Below are positions 50,780-60,237 of a stretch of DNA of 64,000 nt, in pieces (the first letter of the stretch is position 1; the number at the start of each line of letters is the position of its first letter). Origin of the DNA: Clostridia bacterium (lineage in GTDB: Bacteria; Bacillota; Clostridia; Christensenellales; CAG-138). The position numbers and the translations under genes are program-made. Under the pieces are notes generated by a model. It was not told the DNA's origin and searched no databases. It was given only the letters and a program-made list of their open reading frames with translations. The stretch spans positions 1-64,000 of the forward strand of contig JAFWVQ010000021.1 of NCBI GenBank assembly GCA_017523925.1. The letters are read 5' to 3'.

Positions 50780-50807
50780 TTTATCTCATCCTTTACAGTG
50801 GTTTTGC

Positions 50808-50849
50808 AGTGTGCAGTGTGTAGTGTTTAGTGTTTAGTGTATAGTGTGT
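50808..50849. repeat. six tandem heptamers upstream of the ZIP gene
   Basis: Six head-to-tail copies of AGTGTNN (NN = GC, GT, TT, TT, AT, GT) fill the space between the PIG-L stop (50860) and the ZIP start (50779). The period is exactly seven and the first five bases are invariant. Confidence 0.9.
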
Positions 50850-50859
50850 TTTGCGCTTT

Positions 50860-52464
50860 TCAGCGGCGTTTTCGCTTGATCAGGATCATCACAAGCGCGA
50901 TCGCGCCCGCCGTAAGCAGGAATGCCGGCGCAAGTATCAGCGGCTGCACCCGTGTCCACCGGCTCCCTCTTTCCGTATTCTCCTCGGGCGAAGGTGCATC
51001 GGTCTGCACCGCGGCTGTCGGCTCCTGCGTCGGTGCGGCCGTTGGCGTCGGCGCAGGCGTGGGAGCAGGGGTCGGGACCGGCGTCGGCGTCGGGGTCGGG
51101 ATCGGCGGCCGCGTGGGTCTCGGCGTAGGCGTCGGAGTGGGCGTCGGGGTCGGGGTCGGCGCCGGAGTGGGCGTTGGCGTCGGCACCGGGGTCGGCGTGG
51201 GCGTGGGCAGCGGCATCGGGTAGGCCGTCTGCGAAGGCGCGGGGACCATGCCCGAGAGCGTGATGTTCTCGTAGAAATCGTGCTTCACGCTGTCCGCCCC
51301 GACAAGGCTGCGCCAGAGGCCGTAGTAGCGCGGCGAATACTGCGGAAACCCGTATGAGTTCGTGACAGGGTTTGCGTCCGTGCCGAGCAGCCAGTAGCGG
51401 TAGCGCGTGCCCATCTGCGAAATATGGCAGCGGAAGGCATCCTGCGATACCTGATACGCCGTTTTCCCTCCGAAATACGCAAGCGGCGTGTCGATCTCGA
51501 AGCTAATCTCGTTTTCCCAATACAGGTGGATATAGATCTTCGGCACGTCCCATGTGCCGTACCTCTGCGCGGACTCCGGATAGCGGGAAGCGTCGTTTGA
51601 TACCAGCGCCGCATCGCGCAGCGCGTGGCTGTCGATGATATGCGCGCTGTGCCCGTATTCACCCGAAACATCATGCGCAAGCACGATCTTCGGCTTGTAT
51701 TTGCGCAGAAGAGCGGTTTGGTACTTCACCATGTCGTCGAAGGAATATCCGAGGTTTGCAAATATCTGCAGTCCCTGCTCCTCGCTGTGTCCCCTGCCCG
51801 TGTCCGGATACGGTCCGATCACGGGGTAGCGCGTCAGCCCGCAGGTCCAAAGCCCGTTGAGCAGCTCGTGCGGCCTTGTGTGCGTGTTCCAGTGGTTGGT
51901 GAAGAAGCAGACCTGCATCTCCGCTCCGCGCGCGACCGCATCCGGCACCGAGCCCGCGAAGAAGAGCTGATCGTCATCCGAATGGGCGGGAAGCATCATG
52001 ATATCGCAGGTCCCCTCGGCAGGACGCCAGACCTGTACGTGGGCGGGCGGCTTTGCGCCGAGCGAGAACACGAAGATATCGGCGATGCTGACGGCGGACT
52101 CGAAGAGAAGCACGATGCGTGAAGCATCCTGCGCATTCACCCGCTGAAACTCGTGCAGAAAGCCGTAGGTACCGCAGTTTTGCGCAAGTCCGTTGAAATA
52201 CATCGTCCATGCGGGCGGCGTGCGGTCGAATTTGACGTAGATGCCGCCGATGGGCTCGCCTGCATTTACTGTGATCGCCGCATACGAATACTGCAGATAG
52301 GTGCTCTCCCTGTTGTCCGAAAGCATCCAATTCAGCGGCGCCCCGTTCAGCTCGATCGAGCAGCTCACGGTGATATCGCGCATCACCGCCTCGCTCCGCA
52401 CGGCCGGCACCGGGATATTAACGATGATCAGCGCAAAAACTATCAAAGCAATGATCTTTTTCAT
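50860..52464 (-). CDS. surface-anchored PIG-L/LmbE deacetylase family protein
   Basis: 534 residues: signal peptide (1-24), an unassigned beta-rich domain (about 28-150), a PIG-L domain starting at the metal motif PAHSDDD (161-165) with later His ligands near [12 protein letters not shown], then a Pro/Thr linker of about 65 residues with repeated PTP, and a C-terminal membrane helix followed by RKRR. PIG-L enzymes remove N-acetyl groups from sugars such as GlcNAc. Here the enzyme would stand off the cell surface on an extended stalk. A single-gene promoter precedes it. Confidence 0.88.
   Translation of the reverse strand: MKKIIALIVFALIIVNIPVPAVRSEAVMRDITVSCSIELNGAPLNWMLSDNRESTYLQYSYAAITVNAGEPIGGIYVKFDRTPPAWTMYFNGLAQNCGTYGFLHEFQRVNAQDASRIVLLFESAVSIADIFVFSLGAKPPAHVQVWRPAEGTCDIMMLPAHSDDDQLFFAGSVPDAVARGAEMQVCFFTNHWNTHTRPHELLNGLWTCGLTRYPVIGPYPDTGRGHSEEQGLQIFANLGYSFDDMVKYQTALLRKYKPKIVLAHDVSGEYGHSAHIIDSHALRDAALVSNDASRYPESAQRYGTWDVPKIYIHLYWENEISFEIDTPLAYFGGKTAYQVSQDAFRCHISQMGTRYRYWLLGTDANPVTNSYGFPQYSPRYYGLWRSLVGADSVKHDFYENITLSGMVPAPSQTAYPMPLPTPTPTPVPTPTPTPAPTPTPTPTPTPTPRPTRPPIPTPTPTPVPTPAPTPAPTPTAAPTQEPTAAVQTDAPSPEENTERGSRWTRVQPLILAPAFLLTAGAIALVMILIKRKRR
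51045..51225. repeat. hexamer-type repeat encoding the Pro-Thr stalk
   Basis: GC-rich imperfect repeats (variants of GGCGTC/GGGGTC on the plus strand) encode the PTP stalk of the PIG-L protein. They are prone to length change in frame. Confidence 0.85.
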
Positions 52465-52499
52465 CGCATTTCATCCTTAGTGCATATTTATACAATTTA

Positions 52500-52528
52500 A
52501 TTATAGCATGATGACGGGCTCGTTACAA
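52500..52528 (-). promoter_or_regulatory. PIG-L gene promoter
   Basis: On the minus strand, TTGTAA (52528-52523), 17 bases, perfect TATAAT (52505-52500). Confidence 0.8.
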
Positions 52529-52608
52529 GGCGCGCAAACAATATAATCGTGCCGATGCTCCGCCTGCTTGCGCCGCATCGGGCATGGACGGTTCGTGTTC
52601 GCCCGCTA

Positions 52609-52637
52609 TTGCAAAAGCGCGTTTGTTAATGTATAAT
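52609..52637 (+). promoter_or_regulatory. lepA-hemW promoter
   Basis: TTGCAA (52609-52614), 17 bases, perfect TATAAT (52632-52637). Its position inside the longest open frame supports the TTG start of lepA at 52692. Confidence 0.82.
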
Positions 52638-52691
52638 TATATTAGGAAAATAGGCGCGGCGAATCGAGACTCTGCCGCGCAGGAGGTTAAA

Positions 52692-54494
52692 TTGGCATAC
52701 CCCAGAGAACTTATCAGAAATTTCTGCATCATCGCGCATATCGACCACGGCAAATCCACCCTTGCGGACAGGCTTATGGAACGCACCGATACCGTTTCGA
52801 GCCGCGATATGGCGGATCAGCTTCTTGACTCGATGGATATCGAGCGCGAGCGCGGAATAACCATAAAATCCACCGCCGTTCAGATGTTTTATAAGCATAC
52901 CGACGGCAGGACCTATATGCTGAACCTTATCGACACGCCCGGCCACGTGGACTTTACTTACGAAGTAAGCCGTGCGCTTGCCGCCTGCGACGGCGCGGTG
53001 CTCATAGTTGACGCAACGCAGGGCATCGAGGCGCAGACGCTTGCAAACGTGTATCTCGCTGTCGATAACGGGCTTGAGATACTGCCCGTTATCAATAAGA
53101 TCGACCTGCCCTCTGCCGATCCCGAGAACGCCATCCGCGAGATTGAGGACATTATCGGCCTTCCCGCCGAGGATGCGCCGCAGGTCTCCGCGAAAACGGG
53201 TCTCAACGTGGAGCAGGTGCTTGCACGCATCGTGACCGACTTCCCCGCCCCCAAGGGCGAGGCGGACGCTCCCCTTCGCGCGCTCATTTTCGACAGCTAC
53301 TACGACAACTACAAGGGTGCATTGAGCTACGTTCGCATAATGGACGGCGTTGTGCGCCCCGGCGACCGCATCCGTTTCATGCACACGGGCAGCGAATTCG
53401 ACGTGACCGAGGTGGGCGTATTCTCCCCGAGCCTCAAGCCCGTTAAGGAGCTTTCCGCGGGCGAGGTCGGCTATATCTCGGCTTCAATTAAATCGGTTGC
53501 CGAAACGAAGGTGGGCGACACGATCACCCTTGCCGAGAACCCCGCCAAGGAGCCCCTGCACGGCTACAAGCAGGCGAACCCGATGGTGTTCTGCGGCATC
53601 TACCCCGCCGACGGCGCTGAATACGAAAACCTTCGCGAAGCGCTTGAAAAGCTGATACTGAACGATGCTTCGATCAGCTACGAGCCCGAAACGAGCCAGG
53701 CGCTCGGCTACGGCTTCCGCTGCGGCTTCCTCGGGCTTTTGCACATGGAGATAGCGCAGGAGAGGCTTGAAAGGGAGTTTGATCTCGACCTGGTCACGAC
53801 CGCGCCGAGCGTTATCTACCGCGTTATTTTGACGGACGGCACCACCGTTATGATCGACAACCCCGCGAACCTGCCCTCACCCACCGATATCGAGCGCATG
53901 GAGGAGCCGATGTGCCTATCGCACATAATGACCCCGCCCGAATACGTTGGCACGATAATGGAGCTTTGCCAGGAGAAGCGCGGCATATTCTCCGACATGG
54001 TCTATCTTGAGCAGAGCCGCGTTAAATTGACCTATCAGATACCGCTGAACGAGATAATCTTCGACTTTTTCGACAGCCTCAAGAGCCGTTCGCGCGGCTA
54101 CGCTTCGTTTGACTATGAGATAAGCGACTACGTTCAGAGCGACCTTGTTAAGCTCGATTTCCTTCTCAACGGCGATATGTGCGACGCGCTTTCGACCATC
54201 GTTCATAGGGACAAGGCGTATGCAAAGGGCAGAGCTGTTGCCGAAAAGCTTCAGGAAGTCATACCGCGCCAGCAGTTTGAGATACCCATTCAGGCGGCTA
54301 TCGGCGGCAAGATCATCGCAAGGGAGACCGTTCGCGCACTCCGCAAGGACGTTCTTGCAAAATGCTACGGCGGCGACATCACCCGAAAGAAGAAGCTGCT
54401 TGAAAAGCAGAAGGAGGGCAAAAAGCGCATGAGGCAGATCGGCTCGGTCGAGCTTCCGAGCGAGGCGTTCATGAGCGTTTTAAGGATAAACTGA
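52692..54494 (+). CDS. lepA: elongation factor 4 (LepA)
   Basis: Translational GTPase that acts on ribosomes, linked to back-translocation or subunit assembly. The G1 motif is AHIDHGKST (about 13-21), with G2 RGITIKS, G3 DTPGH near 80, G4 NKID near 134, and the unique C-terminal domain with [17 protein letters not shown] near 570. TTG 52692 with GGAGG six bases upstream gives 600 residues, the usual length; the open frame to 52584 spans the promoter. It ends on the hemW start (TGATG). Confidence 0.98.
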   Translation: MAYPRELIRNFCIIAHIDHGKSTLADRLMERTDTVSSRDMADQLLDSMDIERERGITIKSTAVQMFYKHTDGRTYMLNLIDTPGHVDFTYEVSRALAACDGAVLIVDATQGIEAQTLANVYLAVDNGLEILPVINKIDLPSADPENAIREIEDIIGLPAEDAPQVSAKTGLNVEQVLARIVTDFPAPKGEADAPLRALIFDSYYDNYKGALSYVRIMDGVVRPGDRIRFMHTGSEFDVTEVGVFSPSLKPVKELSAGEVGYISASIKSVAETKVGDTITLAENPAKEPLHGYKQANPMVFCGIYPADGAEYENLREALEKLILNDASISYEPETSQALGYGFRCGFLGLLHMEIAQERLEREFDLDLVTTAPSVIYRVILTDGTTVMIDNPANLPSPTDIERMEEPMCLSHIMTPPEYVGTIMELCQEKRGIFSDMVYLEQSRVKLTYQIPLNEIIFDFFDSLKSRSRGYASFDYEISDYVQSDLVKLDFLLNGDMCDALSTIVHRDKAYAKGRAVAEKLQEVIPRQQFEIPIQAAIGGKIIARETVRALRKDVLAKCYGGDITRKKKLLEKQKEGKKRMRQIGSVELPSEAFMSVLRIN

Positions 54495-55630
54495 TGGCAG
54501 GACTTTACATACACATACCGTTTTGCAGGAGAAAATGCGCCTACTGCGATTTCGTGAGTTTCGCGGATCGCGTGGATTTTCTCCCCTATACAGCCGCGCT
54601 CATAACCGAGATGCGGCTTTATTCGCCGCTGATCAAGGAAAAGAGCTTCGATACCGTTTTCATCGGCGGCGGCACCCCTTCCCTGCTGCCGGCGGGGCTT
54701 ATCTCGCGCATACTCGATGAGGCGCGGGAATGCTTCGATGTTGCGGAGGATGCGGAGATAACCATTGAATGCAACCCCGAATCCATTGATGAAATCAAGC
54801 TCAATGAGTATAAAGCTTCAGGCGTGAACCGCCTTTCGATCGGTATGCAGTCTTCGGACGATAAGGTGCTTGCCGCGATAGGCAGGATACATGATAAGGC
54901 GAGGTCTCTTTCCGCATACGCGCTCGCCGAAAACGCCGGATTTACCAATATAAATATCGACATCATGCACGGGCTGCCTTTGCAGAGCATGGAGTCGTAT
55001 CTTGATTCCGTTCGCCTTGCCTCCGAGCTCGGGGCGCAGCATATCTCTTCATATTCGCTGATACTCGAGGAGCATACGCGGCTTTATGATGAAGTCGTTT
55101 CGGGCAAGCTCGCGCTTCCCGACGAGGACGACACCGCCGATATGCAGGATGCGGGAATAACCCTTCTCGAGAGCCTCGGCTACAAGCGCTATGAGATAAG
55201 CAATTTCGCAAAAGCGGGCTTTGAATGCCGCCACAACATCAATTATTGGAACAACGGTGATTATCTCGGTTTGGGCGTGAACGCACATTCGGCGCTGCAT
55301 ATCCGCGATAAATGGGTGCGCTTCCGCAACCATGAAACCATCGAGGAATATGTTAAAACTCTCGGAGAAAACAAGCTTCCGCTTGCGGAAACGCAGGAGG
55401 TCGAGCGCGAGGACGAGATGTTTGAATGTATCATGATGGGGCTTCGCAAGATAGAGGGCGTAAACCGCGCGGAGTTTGAAAAACGCTTCGGCATAGATCC
55501 CGTGGAGCAGTTCGCCGCCGCAGTCAGCGCAGCTGCACTCGACGGCATGATGGAAGTGACCGAGGAGCGAATGAAGCTTACAAGGCGCGGGCTTGATTTT
55601 CAGAATGAAGTGCTGCTGAACTTTATGTGA
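54494..55630 (+). CDS. hemW: radical SAM family heme chaperone HemW
   Basis: 378 residues, oxygen-independent coproporphyrinogen oxidase-like. GLYIHIPFCRRKCAYCDF (3-20) carries the CxxxCxxC cluster motif, followed by FIGGGTPSLL near 53, IECNPESID near 93 and the HemN C-terminal domain. HemW is now regarded as a heme-inserting chaperone rather than a true coproporphyrinogen dehydrogenase; it lacks the extra residues of HemN. The lepA-hemW order is widely conserved in Firmicutes. Confidence 0.96.
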   Translation: MAGLYIHIPFCRRKCAYCDFVSFADRVDFLPYTAALITEMRLYSPLIKEKSFDTVFIGGGTPSLLPAGLISRILDEARECFDVAEDAEITIECNPESIDEIKLNEYKASGVNRLSIGMQSSDDKVLAAIGRIHDKARSLSAYALAENAGFTNINIDIMHGLPLQSMESYLDSVRLASELGAQHISSYSLILEEHTRLYDEVVSGKLALPDEDDTADMQDAGITLLESLGYKRYEISNFAKAGFECRHNINYWNNGDYLGLGVNAHSALHIRDKWVRFRNHETIEEYVKTLGENKLPLAETQEVEREDEMFECIMMGLRKIEGVNRAEFEKRFGIDPVEQFAAAVSAAALDGMMEVTEERMKLTRRGLDFQNEVLLNFM

Positions 55631-55676
55631 TGCGGCGAAGGGCTATTGAAAATTGGGATTTGATGGAGCATGGATG

Positions 55677-57167
55677 ATGAGAATAAAATCAAACAACATT
55701 ATTCTTCGAGATATGGTCGAGGCCGACATAGCGGACTATGTGCGTTGGTTCACCGTGGAGCTGGGATGGGCAAACTGGGATGCTCCATGGAAAAAAGAGG
55801 ATACTTGCGAAGAAACCGAGCGTAAAAGTTGGACGGAATACTATGTATCCGCGAAAGATCGTCCCGATGATGCTCCCCGCTCGAGGTTTGAGATCGAATG
55901 GAACGGCAGACACATCGGCTGGGTGAACTCCTACCATATCGACGAAAATTTCAAATGGGTCAGAAAAGTTAAGGACGGTCAGAAAGTTTATCGTGCCGTT
56001 GGTATTAACATTTGTGAACCGGGTTTGTATGGCAACGGCATCGGAACAAGCACCCTCCGCGCCTTTATCAACTATTTCTTTGAGAACGGCGTAAACGAGC
56101 TTTACACGCAAACTTGGTCGGGCAATATTCGTATGATCCGCTGTGCCGAAAAGCTCGGTTTTGTGGAATGCGACAGAGAAGTGGGCGAATTGGAGGTTGA
56201 CGGACAGAAATATGATGGGCTGACTTTCAGGTTGATAAAGGATATTTCCGTTTTGCCTTCAGGGATAAATGACGCTGGATACGGCTTTAAGGATAAAAAA
56301 ATGTTTAACAGCGACGAGTATATACATCCTCGATCTTCCAAAATAGAATGCTTCATAAACGAACTGCATCTATGGAATCTACCGCTGAGCAGCGTTGTTG
56401 AAACGCTGCTGCGTTGGTTTGATAATAACATAGCATACAGCAGACTGAATGCGCCGTACTATCCCCTTCAACGAAGTGATCTGGACTTGTTGAAAATGCG
56501 ATCCGGAACTTGCGGAGATTATTCAAATCTAATAGTTTCGGTTTTAACGAGGTTAGGATATAAAACGAAATATGCCTATGTTCACGTTGATTGTTACGGA
56601 AACCCGCAGGATCATATTTGCGCGGCAGTTTGGAGCGCGGAGCGCTGGCAGCTGATTGATGCCACGCTGCCGTATAGAAAGTGGCATGGCGTGGATTGTC
56701 CGCATTTAGAATATGAGCTGCTTTCTAATGATGATATGCGTGAGAAATTGAAGCAGGAGGAGCAATATTGGACAAACAAGGCGATAGAGTGGAAAAAGGA
56801 GTCCTTTGCCGGACTGTTATATGCGCCGTGGATTCATGAAGAAATCGTTTTGTGTACGGATAATTCTCTTGAAACTGTTTTCTTTCTGCTGATGCTGAAC
56901 AGCGTTAACGATTATAATATTTTTGTTTATTATCTGGTCTATTCCGAGGCGGAGGCATCAAGTGCCATTATGTGCAGAGTGAGCACGGAAGGAATATTTT
57001 TCCGTTTTTCAGTCAACCGTGCGGATAATATTTGGGACGAAAAACAATGGGGAGAAGAGTTTGCTAAAGAAAACATACCCGAATGTTATTGTTCCGACAG
57101 ATTATTAAAAATGATCGAAACGCTTAACCGCGTTGTACCGTTGATACAAGGAATAATGAATCCGTAA
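55677..57167 (+). CDS. GNAT acetyltransferase-transglutaminase-like fusion protein
   Basis: A 496-residue two-domain protein. Residues 1-190 are a RimJ/AAC(6')-like GNAT domain with NIILRDMVEADIADYV near 8, the acetyl-CoA loop GLYGNGIGTSTLRAF near 116 and a typical MIRCAEKLGFVECDR end. Residues 225-345 are a transglutaminase-like core with GTCGDYSNLIV (Cys279), DHICAAVW (His313) and LIDATLPYR (Asp328), spaced as in microbial cysteine transglutaminase/protease folds. About 150 residues of unknown type follow. ATG 55677 is preferred, with GGAG eight bases upstream. It is visibly AT-richer than hemW and opens the accessory-enzyme run. Confidence 0.83.
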   Translation: MRIKSNNIILRDMVEADIADYVRWFTVELGWANWDAPWKKEDTCEETERKSWTEYYVSAKDRPDDAPRSRFEIEWNGRHIGWVNSYHIDENFKWVRKVKDGQKVYRAVGINICEPGLYGNGIGTSTLRAFINYFFENGVNELYTQTWSGNIRMIRCAEKLGFVECDREVGELEVDGQKYDGLTFRLIKDISVLPSGINDAGYGFKDKKMFNSDEYIHPRSSKIECFINELHLWNLPLSSVVETLLRWFDNNIAYSRLNAPYYPLQRSDLDLLKMRSGTCGDYSNLIVSVLTRLGYKTKYAYVHVDCYGNPQDHICAAVWSAERWQLIDATLPYRKWHGVDCPHLEYELLSNDDMREKLKQEEQYWTNKAIEWKKESFAGLLYAPWIHEEIVLCTDNSLETVFFLLMLNSVNDYNIFVYYLVYSEAEASSAIMCRVSTEGIFFRFSVNRADNIWDEKQWGEEFAKENIPECYCSDRLLKMIETLNRVVPLIQGIMNP

Positions 57168-57243
57168 TGTGTTTGTCAGCGATCGAAGAAGCGCATAGGG
57201 AGTATGAATATAGTCAAGTTCGAACTTACGGAGGTAAGCTGCA

Positions 57244-57903
57244 ATGTATTATTCAAAGCACAATGAAAAGATAGTTTATATAAACCATTACATCGGGCTG
57301 CTTGAGGTCGAGGGCGAAGGACTTCTCTTGAAAGAGGATGCCGAGGTATGGCCGAGCGAGCGCCCGGGCTGGCAGAAAAAATACGACACGCTGAGCATCA
57401 CGGAGGGCATAACCGGACTTGCGGAAGGGTATATGGATGCCTTTGCCCATATCGAATGCCTTATTCTTGCAAGGACCGTGGTGTCGATCGCCGCAGCGAA
57501 GGAGCTTGAAGACAGGCTTCGCAAAAACAAGGTTCTTGTTCGCGGCGAATACGATACGTTCGCCGAAAGGTTTGCCAAGGAAAAGGGGCTTTTCTTCCTT
57601 CACTGCGACATACCTCTTGCGGAGGACGATATCGGGGATCATTACGAGCATGACATAATAACGCTGCGATTTCATACGAATGCTTCTCCCGATATCCACT
57701 ACAACTGCTTTACGCCCGGAAGCTCCGCAGGCAGCTACGGCGGCGGCGAGTACGCGGTTTCGCTTCCAAAGGATTTCTATCGGGGCTGCTCATTGGAGGA
57801 GTTTACGAGCAGATTTCCCGAGCGCATCCATGCTCAACTGATGGCAAACGATATGCTCCGCCGTTTTCTTGAAGCGGCGAACGGTCGGAAAAACGGAGAA
57901 TGA
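57244..57903 (+). CDS. hypothetical protein, weakly LRR-like
   Basis: 219 residues, soluble, no recognised family. The middle third (VWPSERPGWQKKYDTLSITEGITGL, then HIECLILARTVVSI and KVLVRGEYDTFAERFAKEKGLFFLH) has the rhythm of BspA-type leucine-rich repeats, in which a short beta-strand is followed by FAE-x-KGL. This is a weak pattern reading. The C-terminal third contains GSSAGSYGGGEYAVSLP and is not repetitive. A GGAGG site lies eight bases before the ATG. It is flanked by acetyltransferase genes on the same strand. Confidence 0.7.
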   Translation: MYYSKHNEKIVYINHYIGLLEVEGEGLLLKEDAEVWPSERPGWQKKYDTLSITEGITGLAEGYMDAFAHIECLILARTVVSIAAAKELEDRLRKNKVLVRGEYDTFAERFAKEKGLFFLHCDIPLAEDDIGDHYEHDIITLRFHTNASPDIHYNCFTPGSSAGSYGGGEYAVSLPKDFYRGCSLEEFTSRFPERIHAQLMANDMLRRFLEAANGRKNGE

Positions 57904-57938
57904 TGCGGGAGATCCGGAATTAACAAACAGCAGGGGCA

Positions 57939-58427
57939 ATGAATATGGAATTGTTTGTAAATGACAGCGTTAAATTAAAACCAATCGATCACGAGAATGC
58001 CGACTTGCTTTTCCCTTTACTCAAGGCGGATTTGAAGGAGATCAGTCAGTGGTTTTCCATTGGCGAGGATTATAAACTTGAATATGAACATGCTTTTGTT
58101 GATGAAAAGAATCCGCCCTTCGACGAAACCTTTGTGATCTACTATGACGGTCAACCGTGCGGAAGAGTAGGCTTATATGATTACGATCAAAGCAAAGCTG
58201 AACTATATCTGTACTATTGGGTGGCTTCTGCGTTCAGAAGAAAGCATATCGCAATCGAATCTATCCTGACCGTTATTGATCATCTTAAATCGTTGGGACT
58301 GAAAGGCGTTCTGTTTGATCTGAAAAAAGGAAATGAGTATAGTATCGCGCTTATCAATCAGCTGCCCAATGCAGTATTATTAAGAGATGAAGGTGACATT
58401 CTGATATACAGATGTTCACTTCAATAG
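57939..58427 (+). CDS. GNAT family N-acetyltransferase
   Basis: 162 residues with the GNAT layout: LKPIDHENADLLFPLL near 12, GQPCGRVGLYDYDQ near 70, LYYWVASAFRRKHIAIESI near 89 (acetyl-CoA motif, diverged from the usual QxxGxG/A) and a C-terminal strand region. The missing glycines in the cofactor loop make activity uncertain. A second ATG six bases downstream is also possible. It is AT-rich compared with the conserved genes. Substrate unknown. Confidence 0.78.
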   Translation: MNMELFVNDSVKLKPIDHENADLLFPLLKADLKEISQWFSIGEDYKLEYEHAFVDEKNPPFDETFVIYYDGQPCGRVGLYDYDQSKAELYLYYWVASAFRRKHIAIESILTVIDHLKSLGLKGVLFDLKKGNEYSIALINQLPNAVLLRDEGDILIYRCSLQ

Positions 58428-58583
58428 CCAAATCCCCATTTATCGCACTCCCCCGTTCCATCTGGAGAAAATCGGAAGAACCGAAGTTTTTCGGCGGAGA
58501 AATAAAGACGATGAGTATCGGTTTTCGGGCGATGACGTTTTCGCTTTTGGAAACAATAAACATAAAGATAAGGAGATAAAAAT

Positions 58584-59024
58584 ATGAATAACAGAATCAA
58601 ATCGCGTTCTTTGGTAAGATCGGCGGCCGCGCTTATGCTCGCGCTCGCCATGCTGCTCTGCTTCTTCGGCTGCGGCGGCTACAAATCAAAATACAAGGCG
58701 GTCGGCTTCGTTCATTCAAACGACACCGAATCCGCAAATATGAGCTTCTATACCTTTGAGGGAAGGATGGTTTTTAAGCTTAAAGCCAATAGCGAGAGCG
58801 ATATCAAGTATTCCGCAAAGCTTGAAAGCGGAAGCGCAACGGTCTATTACGATTGGCACGGCAAGCAGGAGCTTTTTTCCGTAAAGGGCGGCGAGGAGCT
58901 CGATTTGCGCGGCGGATACGTCGATAACGGCACTATCCATATCATCGTTGAAACGGACGGCGAATGCATGAACGGCGAGTTCAGCTTTTGGATCAATGCG
59001 CCGAGGGAGGCCGTTTCGGAATGA
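58584..59024 (+). CDS. putative lipoprotein of unknown function
   Basis: 146 residues. A signal peptide of about 30 residues ends in the lipobox CFFGC (Cys30), so Lgt, also encoded here, should lipidate it. The mature part is a beta-rich domain (FYTFEGRMVFKLKANSESD, then YSAKLESGSATVYYDW and VDNGTIHIIVETDG) without a family I can name. AAGGAG lies seven bases before the ATG. It precedes a frameshifted 2H phosphoesterase gene. Confidence 0.8.
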   Translation: MNNRIKSRSLVRSAAALMLALAMLLCFFGCGGYKSKYKAVGFVHSNDTESANMSFYTFEGRMVFKLKANSESDIKYSAKLESGSATVYYDWHGKQELFSVKGGEELDLRGGYVDNGTIHIIVETDGECMNGEFSFWINAPREAVSE

Positions 59025-59073
59025 TGCCGGTCAACGGCTCGTTTTGGAGTTTTCGCTTTTGAGGTGATAATTT

Positions 59074-59588
59074 ATGCTTTGTGTGATAGCAAAACTTGAT
59101 AAGAGCGCGACCGAAAGGCTTTCATCGCTGAAAAAGCCTTTGTTCCCGCCGAGTTTGCCGCAAGACCGCTTTACGGGCATATCACGATAGCGAACTATAT
59201 CGGGAGCGACGAGGCGGGCTTCATTCGCTACTGCAAAGCTATGCTTGAGGGCGCTGTCGCATTCCAAGTTGAGTATAAAAAGCTTGAGGTTTTGAAGAAA
59301 TCCGCGATAATAGTCGCCTCGCCCGAAAAAGCGGGAATGCTTGCCGCGCTTCACCTCCAAATAGCCGAGAAGTTTGCGCCTTCGCTCAACGATTGGACGC
59401 AGCCGGAGCTTTGGCAGCCCCATACCACGCTTCTGTACTCCCCCGCTTTGGATCTTGATTCGATATGCGCGAATATGAAAAAAGCGTTCGCGCCGTTTTC
59501 CGCGCGGGTGTGCGCGATTGAGTTTTCACGCGTGCTCGACACGGGCTATGAAATAGTTGAGAGGGTGGAATTGAAAGAGCGCGGGTAG
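59074..59588 (+). pseudogene. 2H phosphoesterase (2'-5' RNA ligase family), frameshifted
   Basis: Reading from ATG 59074 (GAGGTGAT site six bases upstream) gives MLCVIAKLDKSATERLSSLKK and then a TAG at 59188. From the AAAAA run at 59131-59135 onward, the +1 frame continues as AFVPAEFAARPLYGHITIANYIG to the stop at 59588. It contains both HxTx motifs of the 2H superfamily: HITI in the first part and HTTL near the end. Adding one A to the run restores a single protein of about 171 residues. The family acts on cyclic phosphodiesters of RNA or small nucleotides. Both motifs are intact, so the lesion is recent or an error. Confidence 0.85.
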
Positions 59589-59609
59589 TTTTACTTGAGG
59601 AGGCATGTT

Positions 59610-60236
59610 TTGATCAAGGTTTTATTCTTTGATATCGGCTATACGCTGGTCAACGAGGATGCGGTTTGGAAAAGGCGCTGCGAGGAGCAGGCGGAAACCG
59701 CCGAAGCGAAGGCTTTGGGGCTTACCGCTGAGGATATTTACCGCGAGATAGAAGCGGCTTCGCGCACGGGAGCGGGTCAGTTTCGCGCGGTGCTCGATAA
59801 GCTCGGTCTTAAGGAAGCCGCACCCTATCGGAACCAGCTTGAGGTGCTCTACCCCGATGCACCGCAGGTGCTTGAAGCGCTTTGCCAAAGGTACGAGCTC
59901 GGCATTATCGCTAATCAGGCCGACGGCCTGCGGAAGCGCTTGGACGGCTGGGGCATACTGCGGTATTTTACACATATTGTTTCGTCGTTTGACGCTAAGA
60001 TAACAAAGCCCGATATCCGCATCTTCGAGTATGCGCTGAATGCGGCAAGCTGCCCGCCCGAAAGCGCCTTTATGATTGGCGACAGGCTCGATAACGATAT
60101 CATCCCCGCGAAAGCCGCCGGAATGAAAACGATTTGGATAAAGCAGGGATTTGGCGCTTTACAGCAAGCTTCATGTGATGCAGATATGCCGGATCATACT
60201 GTTGAAGGGCTGTCCGAGCTATTGAATATTTTCTGA
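59610..60236 (+). CDS. HAD family hydrolase
   Basis: 208 residues of the HAD_2/phosphoglycolate phosphatase-like type: motif I FFDIGYTLVNED at 5-16, motif II near GIIANQAD (113), motif III Lys in FDAKITKPDIRIFEYAL near 136 and motif IV FMIGDRLDNDIIPAKAAGM near 158. In motif I the second Asp of DxD is Gly, seen in several HAD subfamilies with weak or non-phosphatase activity. TTG 59610 has GAGGAGG six bases upstream, whereas the TTG at 59595 lies before it. It ends one base before the next gene. Confidence 0.88.
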   Translation: MIKVLFFDIGYTLVNEDAVWKRRCEEQAETAEAKALGLTAEDIYREIEAASRTGAGQFRAVLDKLGLKEAAPYRNQLEVLYPDAPQVLEALCQRYELGIIANQADGLRKRLDGWGILRYFTHIVSSFDAKITKPDIRIFEYALNAASCPPESAFMIGDRLDNDIIPAKAAGMKTIWIKQGFGALQQASCDADMPDHTVEGLSELLNIF

Positions 60237-60237
60237 T

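Noticed and set aside
50851..51357. Arg- or Gly/Val-repeat proteins on the plus strand
   Set aside because: These are the complement of the Pro-Thr stalk repeat of the PIG-L gene.
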